A stretch of DNA of 64,000 nt, taken from assembly GCA_025890175.1 (NCBI GenBank), contig JANPYM010000010.1, positions 898,427 through 962,426 of the forward strand, read 5' to 3'. The DNA comes from Ciborinia camelliae. Taxonomy: Eukaryota > Ascomycota > Leotiomycetes > Helotiales > Sclerotiniaceae. Below, piece after piece: positions 1 through 11,957 of this stretch (positions are counted from its first letter, which is position 1; the number at the start of each line of letters is the position of its first letter). Position numbers and translations under genes: made by a program. The notes beneath the pieces were generated by a model, which saw nothing but the letters and a program-made list of their open reading frames with translations, ran no database searches and was not told where the DNA came from.

Positions 1-3000
1 TACATGGCGGCCACCAAAAACCTATCCCGATTTCCAAATAACCAAATTGGTTATCTGTTTCAGAACTTGCGAAGCTTTCGCCTATACACATTGATCGATT
101 ACAGATCTCCATAAACGGCCACTTGCATATGGAAACATCTCGCGTACCACAAAATCCTAATCCTTCCTCCACAAAGACAGGGGATTGATTACCTGGAGGC
201 TGGAGAAGGATGGCGGCAGGCGAGGGACACCTCGAATGTCACTCTACAGACTACATACAGATTACTACATACAACTCAGGGGTTACATTCTGATAATCTT
301 GCATTAAGGGTTAAGGGATTGAACAAATCTGGTTGGTAGTTATGAAACAAGAAATTTAGTTATGCTAAATTGCCAATTGGTTGTTCTGGTTATGATTATG
401 GTTCTCTTTCCTTTCCTTTCTTTTCCTTTCTCTCCCTCTCCTTTCGCATTGCATTGGTGTTGTGTTGATATCTAGGTAGATAGGTAGGTAGTAGGTATTT
501 GGCTACAGTATATTTGGCTGGCGATATCAGATAATACAGTCAGTCAGTCATGAATTGATCTCATTAAATGACCATCCGAACCCCCCCCCCAGTTTATTCG
601 TTCGTTATTCCATCTCATGATTCTTATTTCGTCTCATCTCATCATCATCATCATCATCATCATTATCTCATCGTATTAAATTATCGACATGGGGAATTTC
701 AAAATGTGATAGGAAATACGCTTCCATGAATCCAGGCACATTCAGGTCATATGTATATCAGCCCCGTGGCTGAATCTAGACCTTCCATTACGCTTCTATT
801 TCGTCCACCGCTTCTTTCTTTTCAACTTTTTAACCTTCGCTTCTCGCTTCTCGAATCTCGGTATCAATTACAGTACCGGTATTCCTTCGCAAACTTCCCT
901 TCAAATATTCACCAATCGACTGATTGTGGAATTAAACTTCCCCTTCATATATTTCATATCTCCTTCATTTTATTCATATCCTCATCTTCTTTCTATTTTA
1001 TCCGTCAATCTCTCGGGACTCTTCAGCTAGATATGAAAAACAATTGATCGGTGTACAGTGTGCACGCTGTGTTTCGTAATACAAAGATGTACCTACGGTA
1101 TGTCAGTGGCTACCGGCATATAACCATGTATCTCGATCTTTTTTTGGTCTCTTTTGCTTTTGTGCCACTATCATTTCACCGTCATTCAGGGTGATACACT
1201 ATCACATGATGAATGATCCTTCCAAGTATTGATTTAAGTGTTACATTACTTGTATGGTTGCTTGCTCTCACTTGTGGTGTTTTCTTTCTTCTTGGTTTGG
1301 TAAACCATGTCGTGGTACATGATTAGCTTTTTCTTCTCTCCTATTTACCCCCTCATTTACAAGTCCCTCACTTTCTTTCTTCACACCTCAACTCGGGCCG
1401 CCTCAAGTTCCAAGTTGCAACTCAGGGGCCCGAGAAAACAATGAGGCGAACATACGTACATACATATCACATCTAATCGAGCCACAGCGGCGCCCTGCAT
1501 ACGGAAGCTCCATCCACACATCCACTCAATCCATCGGAACCAGCGGATAAGATAAAAAAAAGTATATAGGTATATGTATGTTTCATCTCACCTCACCTTA
1601 CACAACACGACGGAAAACGGGATATTTAGATCCGCGTTTCCGCGTGCCGAATAGTGTTTGGTGGTAGGTAGACATAGGTATTTTATATAGGCAATATTAA
1701 ACGAGATTGCACGATATTGGCAGGAAGGGACGAAGTAGCTAGGTTGGGATCTGTCAGGACATTTCAAGAGATATGTTCAATATCGATCGGTTATGAAAAG
1801 TAGTACTCTTTCAATATATCGTTTTCAACACGGTGGCGTGTGGCTACTTGATCGTCTGTCGCCACAATACAAGAGGAGCTTTGGGGGTTTGGGGGTTAGG
1901 GGGATAACGGTAATGGTGAAGATGGAGATAGAAGGTGATGAAAGAGGCCCCCGGTATCATTAGATCTCTCGGGTATGAGATGTGGTGTTGGAGTTTATTG
2001 GAATGGTAAGCTAGGCATACTTTTCTACAGTAAAGAAACGAGAGAGGGAGGGTGGTTGAATCCCATTGGGGTCCGGTTAATGGATTCCTACATCGGATTG
2101 GATGTGATATTGGGTTGGATGGGATGCTGGATTGGACATTTGTTCATTTGTTTTGGGATTGAGGATCTGCTTATTTTAACTACCTCGGATGAGTTTGGGT
2201 TTGGGTTTAGGTTTGAATATGAAAATAATAGTATAGCACAAGTATACTATAAATATATTCATCTCATGTCTAATATCTCTCTCCTCTCCCTTCTATCTCT
2301 CCCCTCTATCTCCCACCTCTGTCATCTCTCCCCTCTATCTCTCATCCAAACCTCCCCCCAAATTCATCAATATAAACCTCCTCTTCTCCGCGTCCTCTCC
2401 CTTCCCCAAACATAAAAAACAAACCTCATGCCCTCCTCATCATGCCCTCCTCATCATGCCCTCCTCATCATGCCCTCCTCATCATGCCCTCCTCATCATG
2501 CCCTCCTCATCATGCCCTCCTCATCCTCATCCCCAACCTCAATCCTCTCTCATCAATACAATACAATACAATACATACACATCCGCCAACCATCACCTAA
2601 CTACCACCAATCACCAACCACCAACCAACCACCAACCACCAACCAACCACCAATCACCCAACTATATCTAAATAAACACTCACTCACCCACCCACTCACT
2701 CACTCACTCTCCAGCTGCGTCAAAAAACTTACCAGATTTTATCTTCATCTTCATCCTACAACATTTATAAAAATAAGAACAGAGAAGGGGGGGAGACAGG
2801 GGAGCTAATGCTAATCCGATGAAATTGAAATTGAAATTGACTCCATGATTCGATAGGTATCTATCTATAAGGCTTGTACAATTTGATTTGATTTGATTTC
2901 ATATGCTCAAACTCAAGCTTCCCATCCAAGTCCTCGGCCCTCGGCCCTCACAAGGCCAGCCGGGCATTCAAAAGTATTTAAAAGGAGTTGAATAAGCTGA

Positions 3001-3546
3001 ATAGGGTGAATAAAGTATGATATTAGATCTAAACGAAGAAGTGGGAAGTAGGAAGTAGTAGTTGATGGTATAAACCTACCAGGTAGCTAGTTAGGTTCCT
3101 AAGTATCTAGATAGGTAGGTAGCTACATATTGATCTGATCGATCGAGTGACAGAGAGGGAAAGATTAAGATATCTTTGATACCTAGGTGTCCATTAGTTT
3201 AATGATATGATATATATATGATGATACCATTCATCCGACTAAATGCGATTAATTTCGTTTTGAAAGAGGGGTATGTATGAATGGATGGATGGATGGATGG
3301 ACGGATTTGTTAGTTGTAGCCTTTTCTATCTCACCCACTTTGTCTAGTCTTCGCTACCTAAGTATACACTTCACCATGAGATTAGGAACAGAGATGGGAT
3401 CAATAACTTTGGTTGCAATGATGAATGGCGCGTCAAATGTATTTACTAGCTGCAAGGATATCATGTCTAAATACATTCGCAACTTTGATCTTTCACTCTC
3501 CTTCACAATCCCTCCCATGTCTATTAACTCTTCGCGTCCAACTAAC
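1..3546. other. Intergenic, low complexity, no gene recognised
   Basis: No open reading frame here looks like a protein: the longest ones run through simple repeats or have no recognisable composition. The stretch holds a poly-C run near 583, a CAT trinucleotide run near 640-665, GGTA-type tracts (around 472-492 and 3070-3125), a strongly pyrimidine-rich plus strand at about 2270-2720 and a 14-bp minisatellite. The right end is the 3' side of the diphosphomevalonate decarboxylase gene. Confidence 0.6.
2428..2525. repeat. 14-bp minisatellite, 7 perfect copies
   Basis: The unit ATGCCCTCCTCATC is repeated seven times head to tail without a mismatch. It lies in a longer pyrimidine-rich stretch and is followed by CCAACCA-type simple repeats. 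The reading frames through it are repeat artefacts, because 14 is not a multiple of 3. Confidence 0.95.
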
Positions 3547-4798
3547 CTAAGGGCTCAAATGCTTCTCCGTCATCTCGGGTCCTCCACCTACACCAGTCAA
3601 GATAACCCTGCTAACGCCATCCTTCAACACCTTCTGCGCCCTCTCATCAATATGCTCTGCATTCTTCGCTTGTACCTCCTTGCCATTCCATCCATCAACA
3701 CCCTCGAGGACACTCTTCAACGCACCAGCCACTGCGTCCAGATTCTCCTCCTCGAAATAGATAACAGCATTTGGACCCGCATCAAAAGTATACGCGGCAA
3801 CTGTCTTTCCAGCCGCCTTATTAATATCCTCTACAGCTCTGATCGCCGCCCTACTAACATCATTTAGATAGAAGATCGGCGGGAAGGTATCCAAACACGT
3901 AGCGTGGAAACTGTTACTATCCATCATGGTAACCTTAGCGAACCCCTCGAAATCTTTCTCCTTGATTGCTCGCTCCATTTCCTTCATGTGTTCGGGAACT
4001 ACATTTTCCGCTCTCTGCTTGAACAATTTCGACGTTGCAACCGTGATTTGCATACCAGAGGTGCTAGAAACCCCCTTCTTCTCTGCCGACACAACGAGAA
4101 TGAGAGCGCGCATGGTGGGCCAGTGAGAAGCAGGTGCTACTTCCACCGCTACGGAATCCGATCCATCATCCTTGCTTCCCATTTCCCAAGCCACATAACC
4201 CCCAAACAAAGAACGACAAGCAGAGCCACTACCCTGTCTCGCGATTCTCGAGAGTTCGGTCGGGTTGGATTGTAATTCATAGAGATTGGCGATAGCTCTC
4301 ACGAGTGCTGCGAAACCGGCAGCGGAGGAAGCGAGGCCTGCGGCGGTGGGGAAATTATTTTCCGAGATGATTCTGAGGGGGTAGGAGGAGAGTTTGGGGA
4401 GGGAGGCATCGCTTTCTTCGAGGGCAGAACGTAAAGAGCGGAGTTCGCGGAAACAAGCTTGGGTGCGCGCATTGGAGATGTCTTGGGGTGAGCCATTGAG
4501 GAGGAGAGAGTCTTCGGTGAAGGTGGGGGAGCAGGAAGCGGTGGTATGGGTGCGGAGGTCGTTTTGGGAGAGGGTAACGGAGATGGAGGAGTTAGTTGGG
4601 AGGTTTAGTTTCGCATCACGTTTTCCCCAGTATCTGTGAAAGTGAGAAGTTATGTTAGTTGAGGTTATTGTGGAAGGACAATGGAGTAAGTAGTCTGTCT
4701 TACAATGGAAATGCGGAGAGGGGTAGCTTTACTTACTTGACTACTGCGATATTAACTGGAGCCGTGGTACTGGCTTGATAAATCTTTGTGTCTGCCAT
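3547..4798 (-). CDS. ERG19: Diphosphomevalonate decarboxylase (mevalonate pathway)
   Basis: This enzyme decarboxylates mevalonate diphosphate, using ATP, to isopentenyl diphosphate, the last step of the mevalonate route to sterols and other isoprenoids. Two exons on the minus strand: 4798-4737 and 4633-3547, joined inside a Lys codon; the intron has a GTAAGT donor and ends in CACAG. The product is 382 residues, close to the family norm. Visible motifs are YWGKR at about 22-26, the glycine/serine-rich GHMP-kinase loop AGLASSAAGF near 118-128, SGSACRSL at about 156-163 with the expected active-site Arg161, and TFDAGPNAV containing the expected catalytic Asp305. The start gives MADTKIYQ, the usual fungal N-terminus. 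It diverges from the heme lyase gene. Identity is certain from motifs; the splice sites were hand-predicted. Confidence 0.95.
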
Positions 4799-5154
4799 CT
4801 TGATAATATTTCAAATTGAAAAGGTAAAGTATTAGAATTTAGTTTTCTTCTCAAAAGATAGAAAGAGTACCTAGGTAGGTATTTATTTCAATAGTTCCCT
4901 CAGGAAATTAAAGTCCCTCCTATTGACAACAAACCCCAGTCCCCTTCCTGCACCTACTGCAATGCAATATGCCAAAGGCGGTCAACATTTACCAATCGGG
5001 AAAAGAATAATCCGCTAACAAGGTACAAGGATTAACCAATCAATAGACCCGTCAACCTTGGCAAAATAATATAATATTTTGATGCTTCATCCATCCATCA
5101 AATTATTCTCATTATTAACAATCACCCCTCACTCACAACCACCACATCACAAAA
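4799..5154. promoter_or_regulatory. Divergent promoter with two CCAAT boxes
   Basis: The 356 bp between the start codons of the decarboxylase gene (-) and the heme lyase gene (+) must carry both promoters. CCAAT pentamers lie at 4992-4996 and 5036-5040; the second sits in the context AACCAATCA, a good match to the HAP/CBC consensus. Established knowledge: the CCAAT-binding complex activates respiratory and sterol genes in fungi. That it acts here is inferred. A GGTA tract lies at about 4870-4880. Confidence 0.55.
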
Positions 5155-6070
5155 ATGTCCAAAGACGATTCAACCCAAGGCATAGAAGCTTGTCCTGTTG
5201 ACCATGCAACACGCTCCGCATGGCTAAAAAACAATTCCAGCAAACCGCCATTTCCAGGTGTCATCCCTCCCGCAAAACCAGGTCCAAGTTGCGATTCCTC
5301 GACGGTTGATCAAACCCCTCCACCCACACATACGCCCTCAAGTTTCTTCTCTCGACTTTTCTTCTGGGACAATTCATCCCCGACGCCCTCTCAACCCCCC
5401 TCCACCTCACCCACATCAACCCCCCTCTCACCCCCCCAACCCCGCCTAGGCCTCGACCGCGAAATCTCCACCATTCCACGCGCCCCTCCCTCTCCCAGCG
5501 ACACCGCATCCTCCTCCTCCCTCTCAACCTCCCACCCCGCAAACTCCGAATCCGAATCCGGCGTCTCCGCATCCGGAAACTGGATCTATCCTTCTGAAAA
5601 AATGTTCTTCGAAGCCATGAAGCGCAAAGGTCATCAATCCGACGCCGCAGATATGAAAACCATTGTACCTATCCATAATGCTGTAAATGAGCGAGCGTGG
5701 AAAGAGATTCGGGAGTGGGAGGCTGGATGGGGGAGTGAGAAGTATACTTTCCCTAAAGATATTGTGTGATAGGATAGGAACTAATAAAACCCTTAGATGC
5801 GGTGGCCCCCGGCTGCATTCTTTTCTTGGACTTTCCCAAACGCTCTCCCCCAAAGCCCGTATCAATACGCTCCTAGGGTATACCGCCCCATTCGACCGTC
5901 ATGACTGGGTCGTCGATCGATGCGGAAAGCGAGTCGATTATATCATAGATTTTTACGCTGGCAAAGCCTCTCCTGATGGAAACGGAAAGTTAAATTTCTT
6001 CTTGGATGTTCGGCCCAAGCTAAATACATGGGAGGGATGGAAGATGAGGGCATGGAAGGCATTCAATTAG
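5155..6070 (+). CDS. CYC3: Holocytochrome c synthase (cytochrome c heme lyase)
   Basis: Attaches heme covalently to the CXXCH cysteines of apocytochrome c (or c1) in the mitochondrial intermembrane space. Two exons, 5155-5741 and 5797-6070; the 55-bp intron has donor GTATAC, branch CTAAT and acceptor TTAG, and splicing restores the expected motif EKCGGPRL. The product is 286 residues. An N-terminal CPV heme-regulatory motif is at residues 13-15, followed by a Pro/Ser-rich disordered linker (about 33-140). The conserved core starts at NWIYPSEKMFFEAMKRKG. H174 in VPIHN corresponds to the family's heme-ligand histidine, and FDRHDWVVDRCG lies downstream. Fungi often have separate c and c1 lyases; I cannot tell which one this is. 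It shares its promoter with the mevalonate decarboxylase gene. Confidence 0.93.
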
Positions 6071-6951
6071 AGGATTGAGAGGAGGGGTGAGGGGAAAACC
6101 AATCGAAAACTACACATCATGCGCCATAGATACAGCTCATTTATGACTTCAAGTTGTCGCAAAGAGATGCAGAAGTAACGATGAATTGATATTCCAAAAG
6201 TCCTGGAAGCAATTGGAAAGTGGGACAAAAGGTAATTGAAGCCCAAAACAAGTTGAATGATATATTCTACCATGCTTCAATGCATAATGGATATGCGCCA
6301 AATACCCCCAGAAAATATGTAACGTTTACCAAAAATTGTCGAAAGGTCAACTCTTCACCCGCTAGAGTCACCCATAGAAAATCCGGTATCCAAAGATAAG
6401 TCGAGGGAAGGGATAGCATAGCATAGCATGTACGATTGATGAATGCCATAGATGAGATGTAAAACTAGGTGTTGGGTTAGGTTGGAATCGGTGTTTGGGT
6501 GTTGCAGAGTTTGATGTTCAAGGACCGGGAGGTCCTCCTCTCTGCTCTGGTTGCGCTGTACAATCAATATTTGCGGCTGTTGAAATTATATATATATATA
6601 TATATATAGGTATATACAGGTATCGGCAATATGAAAACACGCAGTTGCCATATGCGAGAATAGAAACTTCGGGGTATCTAACTTAAAGTTGAAGTTGAAG
6701 AGTTCGCATCGGAAGACTCGATAGATCTGAGCTACCCCGTATGCTAGTAAATCTTGAAGAATGATTTGATCGTTTGAGTAGATTCATTGTTTTTTTTTGT
6801 TTTTTTTTTGAATAAATTCGATGAATGCTCTGTTCTCGGTAAAGATACCTAAGATACCTAATCAAATCCTCATTATATATATATATATATTCTCCCAACT
6901 CCCTATTTTGAAAATATTATATTATATTATACTATAAATATCTACCAACCC
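6071..6951. other. Convergent intergenic spacer
   Basis: The 3' ends of the heme lyase (+) and RUS-family (-) genes face each other here. The spacer contains a TA dinucleotide run at about 6586-6608, T-rich runs near 6790-6810, and a second AT run near 6875-6895. I see no gene in it. Confidence 0.6.
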
Positions 6952-9195
6952 TTAAGAACATGAATAAGAAAGCCGAGTACCAGCCCTGACTTCAATAGCC
7001 GGGGTATCCAGATCCCAGCCCCTCTCCCTCAACCCCTCATACAACCTGTTCGCGGCCCTAAACCCCAGCGCGTCCCTCAACGACTCCTCCATCCAATCCC
7101 TCACCGCCACATTCGACCACCGGCCCGCCTCCCGCCTGCCGTGTCCAACACTGGCACACCAGACCGCATGATACCAGGCATCCAGCTGCACGGTCGCCGT
7201 CGCGCCTTCTTTCAGCGCGACCAGGAATGTGTTTCGCGCCGCGTCGTACCACATGATGTAGCCCTGGTGCTGGAAGATGGCCGCGAGATCGCGGATGATG
7301 GGGGCCTGGGGCTCGGGGTAGCTGCCGGTGATGCGGGGCGTGCTCATCGAGGAGAGGATTGCGGAGAGTGGAATGCCGATTTGGCAGTACCCGAGGATTT
7401 TGCCGCCGTGGAGGCGGATCGCTCCGTCGCGCTCGAATATGCGTTCTTGGGGTGATATATCCGTGGGGGAGGGAATCGATAGATGCGTCTGAGGATGGTG
7501 GGACGTGCTACCTTCCTTGTTGGATGTCAAACTAGATAAGAAGGGTGATATGACGAGGTTTGCTCGTTGCCTGTTGAGCGTACGCATGGTGACAGATCGT
7601 ACGGCTAGATAGTTGGTTCCGAGATGGATTGAAAGAAGAGTTATCAAAGCAATCCACGTGGCTATTTGAGAGGATATCTTGGAGACGACAAAGGTTCCGA
7701 CTAGCATACCTAGGAGGGATATGAGAGTCTCCTGACTTGCATCTTTCTATACTTGTCTTAGCATTACCCCACTGCATTAGGAAGTTGGATATATACATAC
7801 CGCATTCAGCTCTGCCAAATTTCCCTGTTTCGCAAAATGGGCACTCAAGCTCGCCTTGGAGCTCCCTGCCGCAACACCGCAGAGAGATTTACAGATACTG
7901 GAAACGCTCAAGAGAAGCACTCGTGGAACCTTGGGGAATGCCGGGGACACGCAGTCTAGAATCATGGCCGCGTCGTTGAAAATATCAGCCATGAGACGAT
8001 ATTTTTTGCACTCAGGTTCAAGGGCGCTTCCAAGTCGGTGAGCGAAGAGAATGGTAGATATACGGCCTGCTGATTCTTGGAGAACGCTGAGAAGAACGGC
8101 CCCGGTGGCGGATGCAGTGGAATCCCCTACGCCGAGTCCTGGAAGCTTGTTAGATTGTACGACAAGCCAAATCACAGATAGAGTATCTAATAGTCCGCAC
8201 TGCAGTCCAACAATGAAACTTTTGTGATCCTTGAATCCTTTTTATACATTGAAAATGTTGGGGATGTTGAAACCATTTCAAACATTTGATTTACTTGGAA
8301 CAATAGATCGATTCAACAATCCAATAGACTTCAAGAATATCCAGCTTTTCATTCGACACTTTGACCAAATTCCTTTTCAGTTCTTCAGAGATGAACTTTT
8401 GAGAACCGAATTTTTGGAATATTTGTCAAGACTAAGGAGAATGAAACAATGATAGATGAAGAGCAAGCCCAGAGAAGAATGGACAAGGACAAGGACAAGG
8501 TGAGAGCAAATGACACTAGAAACAGAACAACGATCATACCTTGGAGTACAGCTCTGCTCGAAAGCAAGCCTGCGATTGTGCTAGCAAAAGCCTGGATAGA
8601 ATCATAGAATTGATACGGGGTATAATCAAGCGTGACGCTATCAGGATATCCGACCGGCATGAATGCACCGACTATACTCATCACCCATGTAGAAGGACCT
8701 TTAGGTATCTATCTCGACATTAGTCAATCATCTGATCAGAGAATGTTACGTAGTAGATTGGGTGCTAGCACATACATCGACGTCAATCCGACCACGTTTT
8801 TCGCCGTTGGAAGTGGTATGTGAGTGGATGTATGTTGCGAGGAGTTTGCCGGATTGATTCATCTCCTTGATTTCCAACGGATGGTCATGTTTGACTTGAT
8901 CATATTTTGCTTGGATCTCCTTGATTGGGGATTCTTTCCCTTCCGCAGCTTTTCCTTTCACATCTCTACTTCCTCCCTCCACCTTCCCCCCTCTTTCCGG
9001 CGCCGAAATGCTCGAAACCATCCAAGTAGAATCTACCTCCCCATCAACCCGCCGGCCTCCTCTCCCTCCCCCCATTCCACCAGCACCTTCCCCTATTCCC
9101 CGAGCCGATGCAGAAGTATCGGGCGGAGGCAATCGCCCCTGTGCACCAGCAACAACAGGTACATGCTCAGAATCTCGCTCTTCCAGATTCGACAT
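6952..9195 (-). CDS. RUS-family (DUF647, PF04884) membrane protein
   Basis: Homologue of the plant ROOT UV-B SENSITIVE family; the biochemical function is unknown and fungal members are uncharacterised. Four exons on the minus strand: 9195-8776, 8708-8540, 8138-7801 and 7746-6952, with intron phases consistent throughout, giving 573 residues. Exon 1 encodes a Gly-rich, charged, probably disordered N-terminus of about 100 residues. The family core follows: FMPVGYPDSV, LLSSRAVLQG joined to LGVGDSTASATG, ILFAHRLGSALEPECK, DIFNDAAMILD, GVAAGSSKASL, FAKQGNLAELNA joined to KDASQETLISLLG, and VRSVTMRTLNRQRA. Hydrophobic segments occur around SSRAVL, PRVLLLSV and ATWIALITLLSI. The C-terminal region ends with a Tyr/Trp-rich domain. 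Intron 2 (8139-8539, 401 bp) is unusually long for this window. Each join restores a continuous conserved block, which supports the model. Confidence 0.9.
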
Positions 9196-10171
9196 GATTA
9201 CCAGAAATGTATGTATGATGATTTCTGTAGTTATTATTATAAATTTCCCAACAATCTATAGAGAATGGAATGGACTATTATGTTGTTTTATGTTGTGTTG
9301 TGTTGACGAGGGGTTGTTAAAGTTACCTACAGTATAGTATGTGCTAATTACCTAGCACGTATACCTGTAGAGGAATCATTTCTTGGCGACAACAGTATCA
9401 TCCGATAGGAACGATATGCATATTTATTAGAAGGCACGGAAATGTCATGTTAAGTATATGCAACAATACCTCTTGACATTAAATATGATATCGATATCTG
9501 AAAGTATTTTAGCTACACCCTCTCCATCAGAAAAAATAAGGTAGCCGATGCCACATTTCATTGTCCTGAAGTGAATTGAGTAATGAAAGTACTCACATTA
9601 TACATACATACAGCTTTGGAGGTTATTAATATTTGGTTGAATATTGAAAAATATACCTTCCTTTTTATTCTTTTCACATTTTTTATAATTTCAATTAAAT
9701 ACAAATATTGGGATGTCATTTTTGCTAATGGAATGGTGATGGAGTTCACGTGAGAATCAGATTTCCGTTTGTATCCAATATTTGGCATATTCTTGCTACA
9801 TTTAAGTCATCTAATGGCGATTCAGGCCTTAAACGAACTTCCCAAAAACCCATACTCCAGAGTAAATATCAGATCAGAATTAACCCAATAGGAAAGTTTT
9901 TAAACCAGGCATGAAAGACTCCCCCACAAAAGCAACTTTTCCATGCGTGCCACTCATGCGAACCACATCCCTTTTGTCCAACCCAAACTGCATAACCGTG
10001 ACTTAGGGCTTATTTCCCTCTGTCCTGAGAAAAGCCTCTATCGATATTCATCCATCTATCGCCAGATTTTCATGAAAGCCGTCGTTTTCGTGGGTATATC
10101 CTCAATTCCTTCACTTTTCCGTAGCCAGCCATAATTGTACAATAGTTTCTCTATATTCCCCAAGTCGAAAC
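9196..10171. other. Intergenic spacer
   Basis: Between the RUS-family start and the 3' end of KGD4, both on the minus strand, so it contains the RUS-family promoter. It is AT-rich from about 9400 to 9900. No supported ORF or repeat. Confidence 0.5.
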
Positions 10172-10648
10172 TTAGCAAACAACTGTAGCGCCGCCGGTCT
10201 CGATAGCATCAATCTCGGCAAGGTCAATTGGGGTACGGCGGAAACGTGCAGGGAGTTCGTTTCGGTCAAAGTATTCGCCCTTGCTTGGAGCGACGGAGCC
10301 TAAAGCCCTACCGGAGATGGAGCCGATTGAGCCATCACCCCTGGCAGTGCGACCGAGTGGACCATGTTGTTGGGCATTTTGTCTATAGGAAGAGAAGGAT
10401 GAGGCGGACGACTTTTGAGCTTCGGAGAAGCCTGCTGGAAGTTCATGAGTTGGGGATGCTGGGTGTGGTCGAGCGGAGTGGTCGATGGAAGCTATTGAGT
10501 TGTTAGGATAATTCGTACTATAGAATGTATTGAATATTGGACAGTACATACAAGGAATTGATCTCCTGCCCATGAACTTGATCAATGGGGTACGCTCAGC
10601 GTGAGCAGCAGCAGCAGAGGCTTGACGGAGAACTTTGGTCGCAAACAT
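10172..10648 (-). CDS. KGD4: 2-oxoglutarate dehydrogenase complex subunit Kgd4 (MRPS36/YMR31 family)
   Basis: Small mitochondrial protein first described as ribosomal protein YMR31/MRPS36 and now known to recruit the E3 subunit to the 2-oxoglutarate dehydrogenase core. Two exons: 10648-10552 and 10491-10172, separated by a 60-bp intron with donor GTATGT, branch CTAAC and acceptor AATAG. The product is 138 residues. The N-terminus MFATKVLRQASAAAA is a basic amphipathic targeting sequence. IKFMGRR is the N-terminal family motif, and LPARFRRTPID with the following EIDAIETGG is the conserved C-terminal E3-binding signature. The intron is a multiple of three without a stop, so unspliced RNA would still be readable. 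Assignment rests on both terminal motifs. Confidence 0.9.
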   Translation of the reverse strand: MFATKVLRQASAAAAHAERTPLIKFMGRRSIPCMYCPIFNTFYSTNYPNNSIASIDHSARPHPASPTHELPAGFSEAQKSSASSFSSYRQNAQQHGPLGRTARGDGSIGSISGRALGSVAPSKGEYFDRNELPARFRRTPIDLAEIDAIETGGATVVC

Positions 10649-11957
10649 CTTGGTGGTTGGGAAGATTGGAAAGTAATCACAAGGAGAATTGTAAATACTG
10701 AGAAGATGTGCGACCGGGGAAAGGAAGTTCAGAATCGCCTGCCTCTGTTTGACTTGCTGGAATTATTTGTTGAAGTTGTCAAACGAAAAGAGAACGGGAA
10801 TTCAAAAGCTTTATTAAGATGATGTGGGACAAAGGCTCGGGACTCGGATGGGAGGGGAATTAGATAAGCTAGAGTACCTGGTAGGTATTACATAGATATC
10901 TCTCCGTAAAGGCCACCTCCGATACTTTTTATAAATCCTCAAACCATATCAAATTATTATCAATCAACGGTTTTTTCTCTCTTATCGGACTTCCGTTCTC
11001 CCTTCTGACTTATCCATTGGTTGTCCGACAATGGCGTGAGGTATGTACGTATCATGTATCATGTATCAAGGATATCAAGGATCTCCGATTCTGATATGGT
11101 GTCAGAAATCATTTCTATCCCCAGAATCCTCGTAATATTTGGACAGAAGAGGCTTGACTTTGCAGGAAGCCTGGGAGGGCTTGCATATTTGCATATCAAA
11201 CTGTTCCCAGGTTGAAACAGTTGATCCAGTGGGTGGCGATCTTCTCAATCACAAGCCATGGAACTTTTTTTGAATTTTCTGATCTTTCATGATTTTACTC
11301 TATTAACATATGATAATATGATACGAACTGCATGATTTTAACATATGATGTGGACTACTTATCGGAGGGTTTTTTTCCCTTTGTCATGCATAGTATAGAT
11401 ACACCCATTATTTTGGAATTTTTCAGATTTAGGTATGCCATGGACAATCATCGATTTAAGCGAGACAATTAATTGTTACATGATTGGCTTATTCATCAAG
11501 TGACTTCACAACCAACCAAAGTGAACCTGTCCCTTCCCCTCCATCAACTCTTTCAGCCTCAATAATCAATAGCCTTGTCTAGGTAGGTAGTTTCCAACTC
11601 CCGGCGGTCTGGGGAAACTTTATAGTGTGATATATTAGAAGATTTACAAGCTAGCATTATTTATTCAATCAACAGAATATCAAAAAAAGTTGAATGCCAA
11701 CCATTGATATACATTGGGAACTAAAGATTCGAAAAGATCATTTTCTATAATACCAACAGTGCGGTCAACAGATCCTTAATCATACGGTACTCGTGAGCGA
11801 GATTTGATATCTACCTACACATACTATCATCTCTTCACCCTTTTCAAGGGTATAATCTTCTTACGGAAACTCTTCCTTATTTTGAAGAAAGTCTAGTAAG
11901 ACAGACTTTCCAGCTGCGTATCTCGGCTCCCTCAAACCCAATCCTTGCCAAATCATC
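10649..11957. promoter_or_regulatory. Divergent spacer between KGD4 and MED18
   Basis: About 1.3 kb separates the two divergent starts. A reversed CCAAT box (ATTGG at 11016-11020, context TCCATTGGTTG) lies about 370 bp upstream of the KGD4 start, plausible for a mitochondrial gene. A GGTA tract is at 11580-11590. No ORF here looks real. Confidence 0.45.

Noticed and set aside
1975..2808. Open frames of 146 and 126 codons through the 14-bp repeat
   Set aside because: They translate simple repeats and pyrimidine-rich DNA; no family pattern and the repeat length changes frame.
8231..8452. 73-codon plus-strand frame inside the RUS-family intron
   Set aside because: It lies within the 401-bp intron, has no family, and the exons around it join perfectly without it.
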